Assembly: GCA_030533445.1 (NCBI GenBank)
Contig: CM060069.1
Location: 4,384,716-4,448,715, forward strand
DNA from: Cyprinodon diabolis
Taxonomy: Eukaryota; Chordata; Actinopteri; Cyprinodontiformes; Cyprinodontidae
Length of the DNA: 64,000 nucleotides
Direction of reading: 5' to 3'
Shown in pieces: positions 19,003 through 28,870 of the stretch. Both the position numbers and the translations under genes were made by a program. The notes under the pieces were generated by a model, which made no database searches, was not told the origin of the DNA, and was given only the letters and a program-made list of their open reading frames with translations. The number at the start of each line of letters is the position of its first letter. Position 1 is the stretch's first letter.

Positions 19003-19847
19003 TGTCATGATGGCTTTCTGATAAACCCATATGCAGAACACACCACGGAGTAAGGGGTAAAAGTTCAACAGTTTATTAAAGGCACACACAGAGAAATATG
19101 AACTGGTTCTGGTACAGGTCCGGGACTGGAATCACTGATATCTGCAGAGATGGATAGTTTGATTAGCCAAGCAGTTTAGATGGCTTGTCGAGTGTGTTAA
19201 TTTAGAATGTACCTTGGAGAGGTTCTGGCAGATCCTTTGAGAGGGGGGGAACCGGTTGGGTCCAGAGACTAAGGATTCAACAGGGAGCTCAGCAGCAGCA
19301 GCGTCTAGCTTCTGACTCGTGAGTTTCTGACCTTGACTTGGTTTACTAGCTCTTCCTTGAGAGCTGTAGGAGGAATCCAGACTGATATCTTATGGTTTGG
19401 CTTCCTTGGGCAAGCAGGCAGGTTTCCAGGCAAAGCTCATCCAGAGCTTCTGGGTTTCTGACCTTGACTTGGTTTCCTAGCTCTTCCTTGAGAGCTGTAG
19501 GAGGAATCCAGACTGATATCTTCTGGTTTGGCTTCCTTGGGCCAGCAGGCAGGTTTCCAGGCAAAGCTCATCCAGAGCTTCTGGGTTTCCTGTGAGCAAA
19601 GAAGACAAAGGCAGGTTAGAATCTAGTTTCTCTCTAGAGCCAACTAAGATTCTCTAAAAATGACAGAGGCTCAGGTTCGCTAACCAAACTTGGTCAACAC
19701 TGCGGCGTTGAAGGAAGGTCTGGGTGCTGCTTATATAGGAAGGTCTCCTGATGGGCTGATGAGCTTCAGGTGTGCTGGAGGGCTCCAGCCCAGGAGACCC
19801 ACAGCGCACCCTGCTGGAGACAGGTGGTGATTCTCCAGATCCCAACA
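19003..19847 (-). repeat. Element B 5' LTR (845 bp)
   Basis: Spans TGTTGGGATC ... CATGACA on the - strand (TG...CA). TATATAAG lies about 32 nt before the R start at 19705, and TTTATTAAA near 19073 would serve as poly(A) signal region. It contains a 131-bp tandem duplication (19323-19453 and 19454-19584) that the 3' LTR lacks. Confidence 0.85.
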
Positions 19848-19949
19848 AGCTTGGTTCAGTTTAGTTTGCTTTCCATTTACACATGATAAGTTATCTCAGT
19901 TACTGAGCTCGGACCGGCCTCGACACGGTTTTTTAAGGGTAATATAAAT

Positions 19950-20501
19950 TAGCCTGGGTGCCATTCCGAACTTAGTCCCGCCCACAAGGTTTGAGGTTAA
20001 GAAGTTTGGTCTGGCATTGCTCCATAGTAGCGCGAGTATGATCGCCCACTCTCTGGCAATCCAATCAAATTGTCAGGGCGGGCTTTATACGATGATGGAC
20101 AGATAATCAACAGTAACGTAATCAACCATGTGACCAAAGCGCACTTGGGTGACAACAACAATGGCTGCCGCCGGAGAGTTGAGGTGAGTAGATTCTGCTA
20201 TTAGGTCTGTTCTAGAAGATATCGTCAGCAAATTACTTTTAAAAGAGGAACAGAGAGACGCGTTCCAGGCTCATCTTCTTATTCTAGGCGTGCAACTGCA
20301 CGCTTTGATTTTTGTTGACAACTATGCATCGCTTAACATACGTCACGCACTCTGTTGCTCTTATTGGTTGTAGGTCTATCCAATTGAGTGCAGAGGCATT
20401 TTTTTCCCTGGTTCGTTCAAAACAAGCCCCATAATCACAGCACTATGGAGCAGTATCAGACTCGTATTCTGACTAGATTTGAGTAGGACTACGTCAGGCT
20501 A
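19950..20501. repeat. Probable DNA-transposon repeat with TAGCCTG ends
   Basis: The left end TAGCCTG and right end CAGGCTA are inverted. An inner inverted match of about 24 bp (TGGCATTGCTCCATAGTAGC against ACTATGGAGCAGTATCAGAC) supports a MITE. No convincing TSD. The class is unassigned. Confidence 0.4.
20161..20187 (+). other. ATG plus splice-donor motif inside the repeat
   Basis: ATGGCTGCCGCCGGAGAG starts at 20161 in a good context (ACAACAATGG). A GAG/GTGAGT donor-like site at 20182-20188 closes it. It has the same arrangement as in the piggyBac MITE at 8192. It may be chance. Confidence 0.2.
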
Positions 20502-20733
20502 AGTATAAATGGGGTATTAGAAAAAAAAACAGAGATACAAACGGCAACTACAAACCAGCTCCACAAGCGGCCCCATTCAGGAAACACACAGCCAGGCAGA
20601 CAAGCTCAATGCCAGCTCCTATGTCAGAAGATGAAAAGAGCACAACCAGTTGGTCACAGTCAGAGAAACAGGACTACTCTGAAAAAGAGGTTGATCTCCA
20701 ACATCTATAAACAAAGGTGTTTATGACAGCAGC

Positions 20734-20911
20734 CAGAGATGGCAAAAGTACTCACTTTCCGTACTTGAGTAAAAGTACAGATACTTGTGTTAAAAAGGAG
20801 TAGAAGTAAAAAGTCGCCATAAAAATAAGTAGTAAAGTAAAGTAAAAATATCAGAAAAATCTACTTGAGTACAGTAACAAAGTATTTGTACTTCGTTACT
20901 TCCCATCTCTG
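20734..20911. mobile_element. Internally deleted hAT MITE (178 bp), same family as 1394-2022
   Basis: The same CAGAGATGG...CCATCTCTG termini and the same outer 65 and 110 bp as the 629-bp copy, with the middle deleted. The 8-bp ACAGCAGC is perfectly duplicated (20726-20733, 20912-20919), so the short form moved as a unit. Confidence 0.9.
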
Positions 20912-20919
20912 ACAGCAGC

Positions 20920-21354
20920 ACAGGTGATATTTCTTTCCAGGCTGGTGTCACAGCCAAACAGGAGCAGAAAAAATTAAGCCACAATGACAAAAAGCAGAGG
21001 GAGCATAGTGTTAGAGATTGTACTAACAAATTCTGCAAAATGGGGGAGTAGAGATAGAATGAAGCAGAATGAAAAAATGATAAACTTGCCCAGTATAATG
21101 TTTGACAAATATAGTTCCTAATATAAATTTTTGTATAAATATCAATGAAACATGTTTGTTTTCTAAATGTTTTTTTGTAATTGAGTATTTTTTAAGTTTC
21201 CAGGTTCCTGGTGTGTATATGCATGCGTCAGATAATGAATTCAAGCCTACATTACCGTGACAACATGCTTTTCAATCCTTCCTGCACATTCTTTTCAAAC
21301 TAAACTTTGCTTTAAACTGTTGTGTGCTTGGAAAAATATAAATTGTAATGTTAA
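20920..21354. other. Unannotated intronic DNA
   Basis: AT-rich; nothing recognised. Confidence 0.35.
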
Positions 21355-21633
21355 AAATCTAAAAATCTGCTCTGTTAGGAACATAACGAACAATCATATC
21401 TCTGATATAAGATGGAGCTTTTCCATTTAAGGCTTTATTTGTGAGAAGTAGGATTTTAAATTCTCTTCTTGATTTCACAGGAAGCCGATGAAAAGAATTT
21501 AGCATAGGACAGATAGGATTTCTACTTGTCCAGTGTAGTGAGCTAAGCTATCATTTACTCAACAATAAATTAAGCTTACACCAAAGCTACCCCTTAAAGA
21601 ATTATAGCAAGCTAAGTTACACTAATGTGTTAA

Positions 21634-21716
21634 TTCAATTCAGTTTTCAATTCAGTTTATTTATATAGCGCCAAATACACAACACATGTCATCTCAAGGC
21701 ACTTTACAGTTAACAG
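21634..21716 (-). repeat. LINE 3' tail fragment, (GAATT)n type
   Basis: AATTCAATTCAG...TTTATTTATATAGCGCC ... TCTCAAGGCACTTTACA is a very common 3'-terminal signature of fish LINEs, here on the - strand. Only about 80 bp are present. Confidence 0.6.
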
Positions 21717-22425
21717 TAGCTTAACTACATCAGAAGCTACTTAACGTTGTACCAAGCTAATGTCAATTCAAAATGAATCTGACACACTGGTTAAAACATT
21801 TATTAAAGATCAGCCAATGACATAACACAGTGTAAACATTGCTTTATGATCAGCATATTAAAATAAAAATTGAAGTAATTACTAGTTGACAAAATAACAA
21901 TCTGCTGTTATTATAACCAAATTAAAGGTACTGTGTAGTGTTCTACACATCGAGACATGGCTATGAGTTTGCATTCAATGGACATCTCTAGGGAAAACAA
22001 AACCCTACAAAAGGCATCTTATTTCTTTAAGGTCTCCCTTAGAGAAAACTTCTTCAGACCTCAATTAAACAGTCGATTCAAGTAACAAATGAAACTGTGT
22101 ACAAAAGAAGGTGAAAAAATAAAGAAGCTAATTAAGTGATATATATATTTATGTCTCACCATATAATTTAATGTCTACCTATATATTTATTCATTGTACT
22201 TTTGGGGGCAATTAATTGAATGCTTATTTATTTATTTATTGAGCATTTGTTTATTTATGTATTTATTTTATATACGTAGAGCTGTTCCTCCATACCTAAA
22301 AAATCTTATCTGTGCAAAGCCGAAAAACAGATTTATGTAAACATCCTCTCAGGTAAATTAGGCCATGAAAATACAATATCGAAGTTTCACTACTGCTCTC
22401 TAATTAGAGTATCTTAGTGGCACAT

Positions 22426-22878
22426 ATGGGAGAATTATCCTGCCATAATGCAAGAGCACATAATTTCAATTTGAGAAAAGAATTTCATCTTCGTGCACTC
22501 AAAACTTATAACGCTCACACTCAAAACATGCGCTCTCTCTCAAATATTTTCTCTTCTCTCTCAAATCTTTGTTTCTTCTCTCAGATTTAATGCTTCTTGA
22601 ACAGATATTTTCTCCTCTCGCTTGCCTCCTTCTCTTTGCGCACAAACCGCGCTCTGCTTGAGTCTCAGATACGCTCGCAAACCCGTAGGCTCTGCTTGCG
22701 GATTTTTTTTGTGCTCTCTCTCGGATTGCAGTTGGATCGTCGCCTAGCAACCTTTCCAGCCAATAGAACAACAGCCTCGGAAAGGGTGCGCTTATTTAAC
22801 CCTACTGAGTGTGCCTGTGCTACTACGCCACTTATAAGAGCGTCAGCTGAAACTGCTATTTACAGTAGTTTTGTGGCT
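22426..22878 (+). repeat. Third copy of the palindrome arm
   Basis: Homologous to 9465-9914 and to the complement of 12690-12245, including GAGAATTATCCTGCCATAATG at its edge and the CCAAT/TATA patch. It ends where the arm would read CGATTCAG. No inverted partner nearby. Confidence 0.85.
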
Positions 22879-23800
22879 GATTGTTGTTTCAAAATAGAAA
22901 ACCTGGTTTCATTACTTAGTTATGTCCTGGATTTTGTAGCGTTTGTCGACGCTACGTCGCTACTTGATCAAAGCAATAACGTCAATACAAGTTACTTGAT
23001 AAATAAAGCAGCGACGCTACGGTCAAGCTACTGGAACATGTAGTTAAACTAATAGCTTCGCTACATGTAGCGGCGCTACTGCCCATCACTGCTTTTACTT
23101 TTCATAAGAACTCTGGCTGCAGCATTTTGGATCAGCTGAAGGCTTTTAACTACAGTTTGTGGACTTCCTGATAGTAAAGAATTACAATAGTCCAGCCTTG
23201 AAGTAACAAATACATGGACTAGTTTCTCAGCATCACATCTGGACAGGATTTTTCTCATTTTTGAAATATCCCGCAGATGAAAGAAGGCAATTCTAGAAAC
23301 CTTTGACGTGGGATTTTAAAGAACAGCTCCTGATCAAAAATAACACCAAGATTCTATACTTTATTATCTGAGACCAATTTAATCCCATCCAAATGAAGTG
23401 ACTGACTAATCAGCTTCTTTTTTTTTTTTCAAAGACTCTGGTCCAAAGACTATAACTTCTGTTTTGTCTGCATTCAGGAGCAGAAAGTCAAGAATCATCC
23501 AGGTTTTTATATCTTGAAGACATGCCTTTAATCTATGTTATGGGTTAGCTTCATCTGGATTTATAGACAGATATAGCTGCGTATCATCACCATAACAGTG
23601 GAAATTAATCCAATGCTGGAATTCTACCGATTGGGAGCATATATATAGTAAAGAGAATTGCTCCTAGCACTGATCCCTGTGGTACTCCACAGGTAACCCT
23701 GGAGCATGAGGAAGATTTATCATTCACGTGAACAAACTGAGATCGCTCAGATAGATAAGATTTAAACTAGTTTAGTGCTGTCCTTCAATTCCTACAGAAT

Positions 23801-23861
23801 ATTCAAGTCTTTCTAAAAGAACATTATGATACATACCCGGGGAGTTTGGTTTCAGGTGTTA
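23801..23861. other. Short spacer
   Basis: Between the L2 fragment and the hAT MITE; part may still be L2-derived. Confidence 0.3.
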
Positions 23862-23869
23862 ATGGATAT

Positions 23870-24060
23870 CAGACATGGGCAATGTGGCGTCAACAAGTCA
23901 TCTCCATGTCATGTATTTAATCTACCCAGCCAATTAACCAAGTGAGTCCAGTCTGCACAGGTTAATTCACGGTGAAGATTGGACTCACCTGCTTCAGTGG
24001 CTGGGTAGAACAAATACATGACATGGAGATGACTTGTTGACTCCACATTGCCCATATCTG
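23870..24060. mobile_element. Palindromic hAT MITE (191 bp)
   Basis: Nearly self-complementary: CAGACATGGGCAATGTGG at the left and CCACATTGCCCATATCTG at the right, with about 65-bp arms. Flanked by ATGGATAT (23862-23869) and ATGGATAC (24061-24068), an 8-bp TSD with one mismatch. Confidence 0.8.
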
Positions 24061-24068
24061 ATGGATAC

Positions 24069-24407
24069 ACACTAATAGTAAAGACTAAGTTGCAGCAAGA
24101 GATAAATACAGCCACTATTAATAATCTATAATAACCATAGGTTCTGCTTTCCACATATGGGTATCTATGTTGACTTTGGTTGTCTTCTGTTTTCTATTGT
24201 TATGGGTTTTTTCCCCCTGTCATCCTCATGAAGGTGTGGAAGCAGATGTCTAGGAGCTACTGTATATCTTCTGTGTTGTCTTTTTTAACTATTTTGTTCT
24301 ATTTTCTCTTTTTAATGCACCTTTCCCTCTTTCCTGTCTCTATATCTTTCTCTGTCCACTTAGTTCTTATCTCCTCTTTCTTTCTCACCTCCCTTTCCAT
24401 CTCTGTA
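24069..24407. other. Unannotated pyrimidine-rich intronic DNA
   Basis: A long C/T-rich stretch (24180-24410) with no gene recognised. Confidence 0.35.
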
Positions 24408-24948
24408 TATAGTTAGTACAAAATGCGGCGGCTCGTATTTTAACGGGGACCAGAAAACATCAACACATGACACCAATTGTTGTGTCTCTGCAAGGGCTCA
24501 GTGTTCATTTTAGAATTGATTTTAAGATTTTATTGTTTGCGTTTAGAGCTTTGAATGGGACTCCTCAACACATTACCGACCTCCTCCATATTTACTCTCC
24601 AGCACATCCTCTTTGGTCTCAGGGTGATCTTGAGCTAATAGTGCCCTAAGACAAGACTTAAAACAAACTTTTGTCCAGTTGGCTGTAGACTTTGTAATAC
24701 TTTTCCCCTCAATATATGAACAGTTTCCACAGTGGAGTGTTTGCAGTCTTGTCTTAACACCCGCTTTTATTCTTTGGCTTTTAATACCGCATAATTGTGT
24801 GGTCTTCCGTATCCTTTTTATTTTATTCATTTTAAACTCTTACTGCTGTTCTTTGTGTGATTTGGGGTTTTTGTTTGTTTTTATGTACAGCACATTGGAA
24901 ACCTTTTTTGTTTTTAAATGTGATATGTAAATAAACTGGATTTGATTG
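24408..24948 (+). pseudogene. L2-type LINE 3' end
   Basis: Starts in the conserved QNAAARI..-like motif (about 24418-24440). It continues SVHFRIDFKILLFAFRALNG (about 24498-24560) and IYSPAHPLWS, then runs through a 3' UTR ending ACATTGGAAACC...TAAATAAACTGGATTTGATTG. Same clade as 21355-23800 but opposite orientation, so a separate 5'-truncated insertion. Confidence 0.75.
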
Positions 24949-25249
24949 CATAAAATAGATGGCTGAAAGTGAAGCTCACTGGATACAAAAATATCTATAC
25001 TTTCAGCTGTTTTTTGTAAGATTATATTTATAAAACAAATTTTCCCTACACTCGTACACTTCTATAATTTTTCAGTTAATTTTCCTTGTAAGACTGTAAA
25101 ATAAAACAACAAAAGCACACATTGGTATTTTTGATTTCAACATTACAATTACAATGTTAAATTACAAAGCTGGATATATATAAATACCTTTGCATGCTAA
25201 TGAAAAATACTTTGTGATCCAGATTTTGTATCTTCTATTAAATTCACAG

Positions 25250-25547
25250 ATACTACATCACACTGCTGCAGACCCTGCTGACCTGCGATGAGCAGACGGT
25301 GACAACAGTGAGGGCTGGGGTTATGGCCCGCCTGGGGCCTGACATGGAAAGTTTCCTTCAGCTTTTCCAGAATAAACCTTGCACCCCCAGCTCTGACTCC
25401 ACAGCCTACAACAGCCCAGCCATTTGGAGGAACATGCCTGTTTTTAACATTCAACCTGGCTTCAGAGGCCGCGACCCAACGCACCTGTTTGCCAAAAGAT
25501 CTGCAGTCAACCTGAAGAAGAAGCAAGTTCAAGTGAATGACAAATAA
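25250..25547 (+). CDS. Terminal coding exon of an unidentified host gene
   Basis: The acceptor TTCACAG ends at 25249. One base (A) completes the Arg codon from the exon at 4769-4872, then 98 codons run to TAA at 25545-25547. The peptide begins YYITLLQTLLTCDEQTVTTV, predicted helical and similar in style to ARM/HEAT-type helices. It then becomes polar (PCTPSSDSTAYNSPAIWRNM) and ends in a basic tail (NLKKKQVQVNDK). Codon use looks like a real gene, with no stops or frameshifts, unlike the TE relics around. It is followed by an AT-rich 3' UTR with AATAAA at 25898-25903. Together the two exons give 133 residues. I cannot name the family. Confidence 0.7.
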
Positions 25548-25920
25548 AAAGAAAAAAAACTAAAACTAAATAATGTGGTGACTTGTGATAGCTAACAGAT
25601 GTAAATGGTAATTTGGTTGAGTTTTAGATTATACACCAGTTAACTGTTGTGATCCTGTTATATCCATTGTAAAGGGTTGCCTTTATAACTCAAATTGATA
25701 TTTATTATTCTAGATAAACATATAAGTCAGTTATGTTGGGGGCAAAAAAAGAAGGGCGTGTTTAAAAGATGCTTTCATGCTGGTCGTGGAGCTCCTTGTG
25801 GTTTTGTCCTTACTGATCTATAAATACATTTAAAAACTGTATGTTACGTTTAAAATGCTTAAATGTCTATCAAAATGTCAGCTTGTGCTAAATTTGAAAT
25901 AAATACACTCACTTGACTAA
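25548..25920 (+). terminator. 3' UTR and poly(A) signal of the host gene
   Basis: AATAAA occurs at 25898-25903, about 350 nt after the stop. Another AATAAA overlaps the stop codon (25543-25548). Cleavage would be expected near 25915-25925. Confidence 0.5.
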
Positions 25921-26569
25921 TATCTGTGACAGTATTATTTCCACCAAATATATTTTCTAAACAATGCGGATCATAATTGGCTACACATGACATTAATTTC
26001 AAAGGCCTATAAGCTTTGCGGATGACATAAATGTAATTTCTGACAATATGTAATTATAATTTAAAACTATGCTGCTATTAAGCTTTATGGGAAATGGCTA
26101 GACTACAGAAATATTTTCAAATACTGTTTACATCAATGACACTGAAAGTCTATGTTTACATTGCTTCATGTTCGTGCTCTCAAATTACCATTTAGACTCG
26201 AGAGGATTTTAGGCATTTGCCTTGGGCCTAAGTTCCTGGGGGCCCCAATAAGCTCCTTTTACATGTACACAGTAAATATTGCATCGTTAAAGTAACACTT
26301 TAAGAGGGCATTTGGTCCTCAAACTAAATCCGATTTAGACTTTAATAATGCAGTATTTACTGTGTATGGTTAGTACAACTTTTCCTTATATGTGCACATT
26401 AATTATGTTTTTGATAAAAATGCTTTTACTAAAATGCCATAAGAAGGTTTATATTATTAAGTCTGTCTCAGGTCCCTACCCCCTTGAGTGCCCACCACAT
26501 TGCTGCACAAGTTCAGAAAGGTCCAAACAGACAGCAGCAAACATTTGAAAACAAATGATGGGAAGAGCA

Positions 26570-26705
26570 ATGTTGCCAACTTATTGCTTTTGTTGCTATA
26601 TCTAGCGACTTTTCAGACCCCTTTAGCACTTTTATTTTTACAACAATGCATAGCGGCAAATCTAGTGATTTTTTCTGTTACTGGAGACTTTAGCGACAAC
26701 ATCTA
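26570..26705. repeat. AGCGAC-rich dispersed repeat
   Basis: ATGTTGCCAACTTATTGC...TCTAGCGACTTTTCAGACCCC...TTTAGCGACAACAT is a phrase seen in an abundant fish DNA repeat. The ends GTTGCCAAC / GCGACAAC are weakly inverted. A related scrap is at about 62270-62300. Class unassigned. Confidence 0.4.
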
Positions 26706-27056
26706 AAAGCAGCAAGCTCTGCTGTCCATAGAAAGTATATTGGTAACTCTGCCTCCTGCTCTCCTCTATCTTGTCTGCTGTCATGATTCATGCAGCTATT
26801 ATTTCATCCAAATGAAAAATGGAGAGCAGATTAACAGATCACGGTTTGTCTACAGTGAAAAGAAAGACTGTGTCATTTGCTTTTGCCTTTGTTGTGATTT
26901 TATGTTTTTTTCAATTCCCGGCCAGCTGGGAATTTATATTTCTGATGCTTTAAGATGTTTATTGCCCTCCCCGGTAGGGGGGTAAAATATCTTATTTAAT
27001 CAGATATTGTTTCGGCTGTTATATACTTTTTATGACACACAGCCCTAGTAGCTGTT

Positions 27057-28870
27057 TGTTAGAACAATAGATGAAAGACTGAATCAAGCACTAATCATGG
27101 TCAAACAGTTCATTCTGCACATACATGGAATTAATTCACCACAACTTCTGTTCAAAATATAAGAGTTTATTAAGAAAAATCATACAGCTCCAAGTCAAAC
27201 ATATCCCAGTTTAACACTCTCAACTAAGACTAGTAAAACTTAGCTAAACTAAACTACTATGTACAAAAAGGAAGGGAAAACATGATTAAGATGGATTTTG
27301 TGTTTGAAACCAAAGTTTATCAGGAAGAATTTGGGATATGATTAAATTAGCTTTTCAGTAATTTTAAAGAAATCTGAATGTTTTCAGACCAATTCACAAG
27401 AACCAATAACCTTTAGTCAAATGATTCTTTACCCTCTTTGAAATAGCTAGCAGCGAACAGACATCAGGATTCCACTAAATGACTGTTGGTGATACTTGGC
27501 AATGGAAATGTAAGGAGTATCTGAGGAACACATGAACACTAATGTTATATCAGTGTTTAAACCCTTAATGAACTAAAGCTTCTCCAACCTTCAGCAACAA
27601 CTCAACACATATTCCTGTAGCATAGCGTAGCATGCAGTTTATTCTGTTAGCTTGACTTTACTCATCAGTAAACACATGTTGTTTGTTCTGTCCCCAATCA
27701 TGCCAGACCTGCAAACCTTTTTTCATTGTCCATTTGGAAAGCTAGGGTTTTTTTTCCAGTTGCAGCTCATCCGTCAGGACAGTAAGGCAGGGGTTCTTTG
27801 TCTAAGTGGCACACAGCGGCGTTTCTTTGTCTCAGTTGTTCATCAAGGCAGTTCTTTTCTCTAGTCTGGCTCTGTAAGTTCTAAAACTCAAGAGAAATAT
27901 GTTGCAAAAGGTCTGTTTTGCAGCAGTATGGTTCTGAAAGGTTCTGACTTATCCTCGATGGTTCTGGAGATTTGGTTCCCCTGGGGTCCACATATCCACT
28001 GTGGTGGAGAACCAGCCAAAGCGCACCCTAGCTTCCTGGGCAAGGGAGAGGAGGCAAAGAGCGCTGGAGGCAAAGAGAGCAGGAGGCAAAAAAAGAGTGA
28101 GAATCCTGTGTGCTCTGTGGATTTGTTCTGTCCCCACAGAGAGGGGGGTAGGTTTTCACACCTCTGGTGGCTTCCATTTGACTTGCCTGTGGCTGCTTTG
28201 GCTGAAAAGGGGGGGGCTGCAGAAGTCCCCCAGCTGTTATTCACCAAACCTGGTCATCCTGTCAAGATGAAATATGGGCACTAGTTCCCGATGTCCAAAA
28301 AGTATGATAATGCTGTTAGGTTTGTTCTTTATACATCATGTGCATTGTTACTTTGTTAGTCAGATTAGACAGAGCAGAAGGCCTTCCTTCACATTGTGGA
28401 TGTCACGGTGTGTACGGAGGTCATCTAATCAAGACAGCCTTCGTGTCTTTAAGAGTACACAGGATATGGGCACATCTTGGAGCCGGTCTGATAGAGGATA
28501 GCTATCTGCAACCCTGAATTTAGACGCAAGCTGCATGAAGTTCAAGACATGGATGGCGTGTCAGTTTCTGATACGGCCAGCACAACATCAACATGATGCA
28601 AAACATAGACCCATGAGCTATAAGAAGCAGGTGATGTTGTTCGGGGCTCAAACTTTGCCGAACGCTCGCGGACGTGATTTTTGAGACCACAGCTGTGCAA
28701 GCTCTAAGCATTTTTCTCTGTCCTGTAACGACCTGATCTGGAATAAACTCTGTCATTTTTTACTCCTGTTTTTATAGTCCTTTTTATATGGTTTTACCCA
28801 GTTTGAGTTAAGAGTAGTAAATAACTTGCTCCCAGGAAAAAACTGGTGAGAAGGCCCCCAGGGCGCTACA
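27057..28870 (-). mobile_element. Candidate LTR (or LTR-bounded block), - strand
   Basis: On the - strand the block starts TGTAGCGCCCTGGGGGCC just after a purine-rich run (GGAAGGAAGG), and ends TTCTAACA with AATAAA about 110 nt before the end. That fits a TG...CA LTR with a polypurine tract. However, it is long (1.8 kb), no duplicated flank was seen, and a separate TATA/AATAAA pair on the + strand (about 28620 and 28742) suggests it may be composite. Confidence 0.3.

Larger units (their letters stand above)
15317..19847 (-). mobile_element. Gag-only Ty3/gypsy element B (non-autonomous)
   Basis: The element reads right to left: 5' LTR 19003-19847, primer-binding site 18992-19001, gag 18835-18356, a repeat-rich ORF 18092-16578, further GC-rich arrays to about 16050, the polypurine tract complement at 15878-15892, then 3' LTR 15317-15877. 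The internal region is only 3.1 kb. I see no protease, RT, RNase H or integrase motif in any frame. The LTRs share the same R start and TATA box. Over the last 215 bp they differ at three positions, suggesting a fairly young insertion. The outer 148 bp of the 3' LTR are missing, so no TSD can be read. Confidence 0.8.
21531..23091. mobile_element. hAT-like element inserted in the L2 LINE
   Basis: The inserted DNA ends in CAGTG-type inverted termini (CAGTGTAGTGAGC at the left; GCAGTGATGGGCAGTAGC read from the right) and is rich in AGCTAC/GTAGC words. Its body is itself interrupted by a LINE tail (21634-21716) and one arm of the palindromic family (22426-22878). A near-duplicate GACAAGTA / GAAAAGTA around it may be the TSD, but it needs a 4-nt shift at one end. 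Confidence 0.45.
21355..23800 (-). pseudogene. L2-type LINE fragment, split by a 1.56-kb insertion
   Basis: On the - strand, 23800-23092 encodes palm motifs [18 protein letters not shown] and YGDDTQLYLSI (the catalytic box is YGDD), then DAEKLVHVFVTSRLDYCNSL and QNAAARVL. The protein resumes at about 21530-21360 with LNSFHRLPVKSRREFKILLL and ALNGKAPSYIRDM. The two parts are consecutive in L2/Maui-type reverse transcriptases, so 21531-23091 is a later insertion. Stops and small frameshifts are scattered through it. Confidence 0.8.
4873..25249 (+). other. Large TE-filled intron (about 20.4 kb)
   Basis: The intron is defined by the donor at 4873 (GTGAGT) and the acceptor at 25248-25249 (TTCACAG). 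Phase 2 is kept across the junction. It contains gypsy, piggyBac, hAT, L2 and palindromic elements in both orientations, all listed separately. Its existence is an inference from the matching splice phases, since no transcript was available. Confidence 0.5.

Noticed and set aside
27928..28284. 118-119-codon frames on both strands
   Set aside because: Mutually antisense in a GC-richer patch, no motif; probably part of an LTR-like block.
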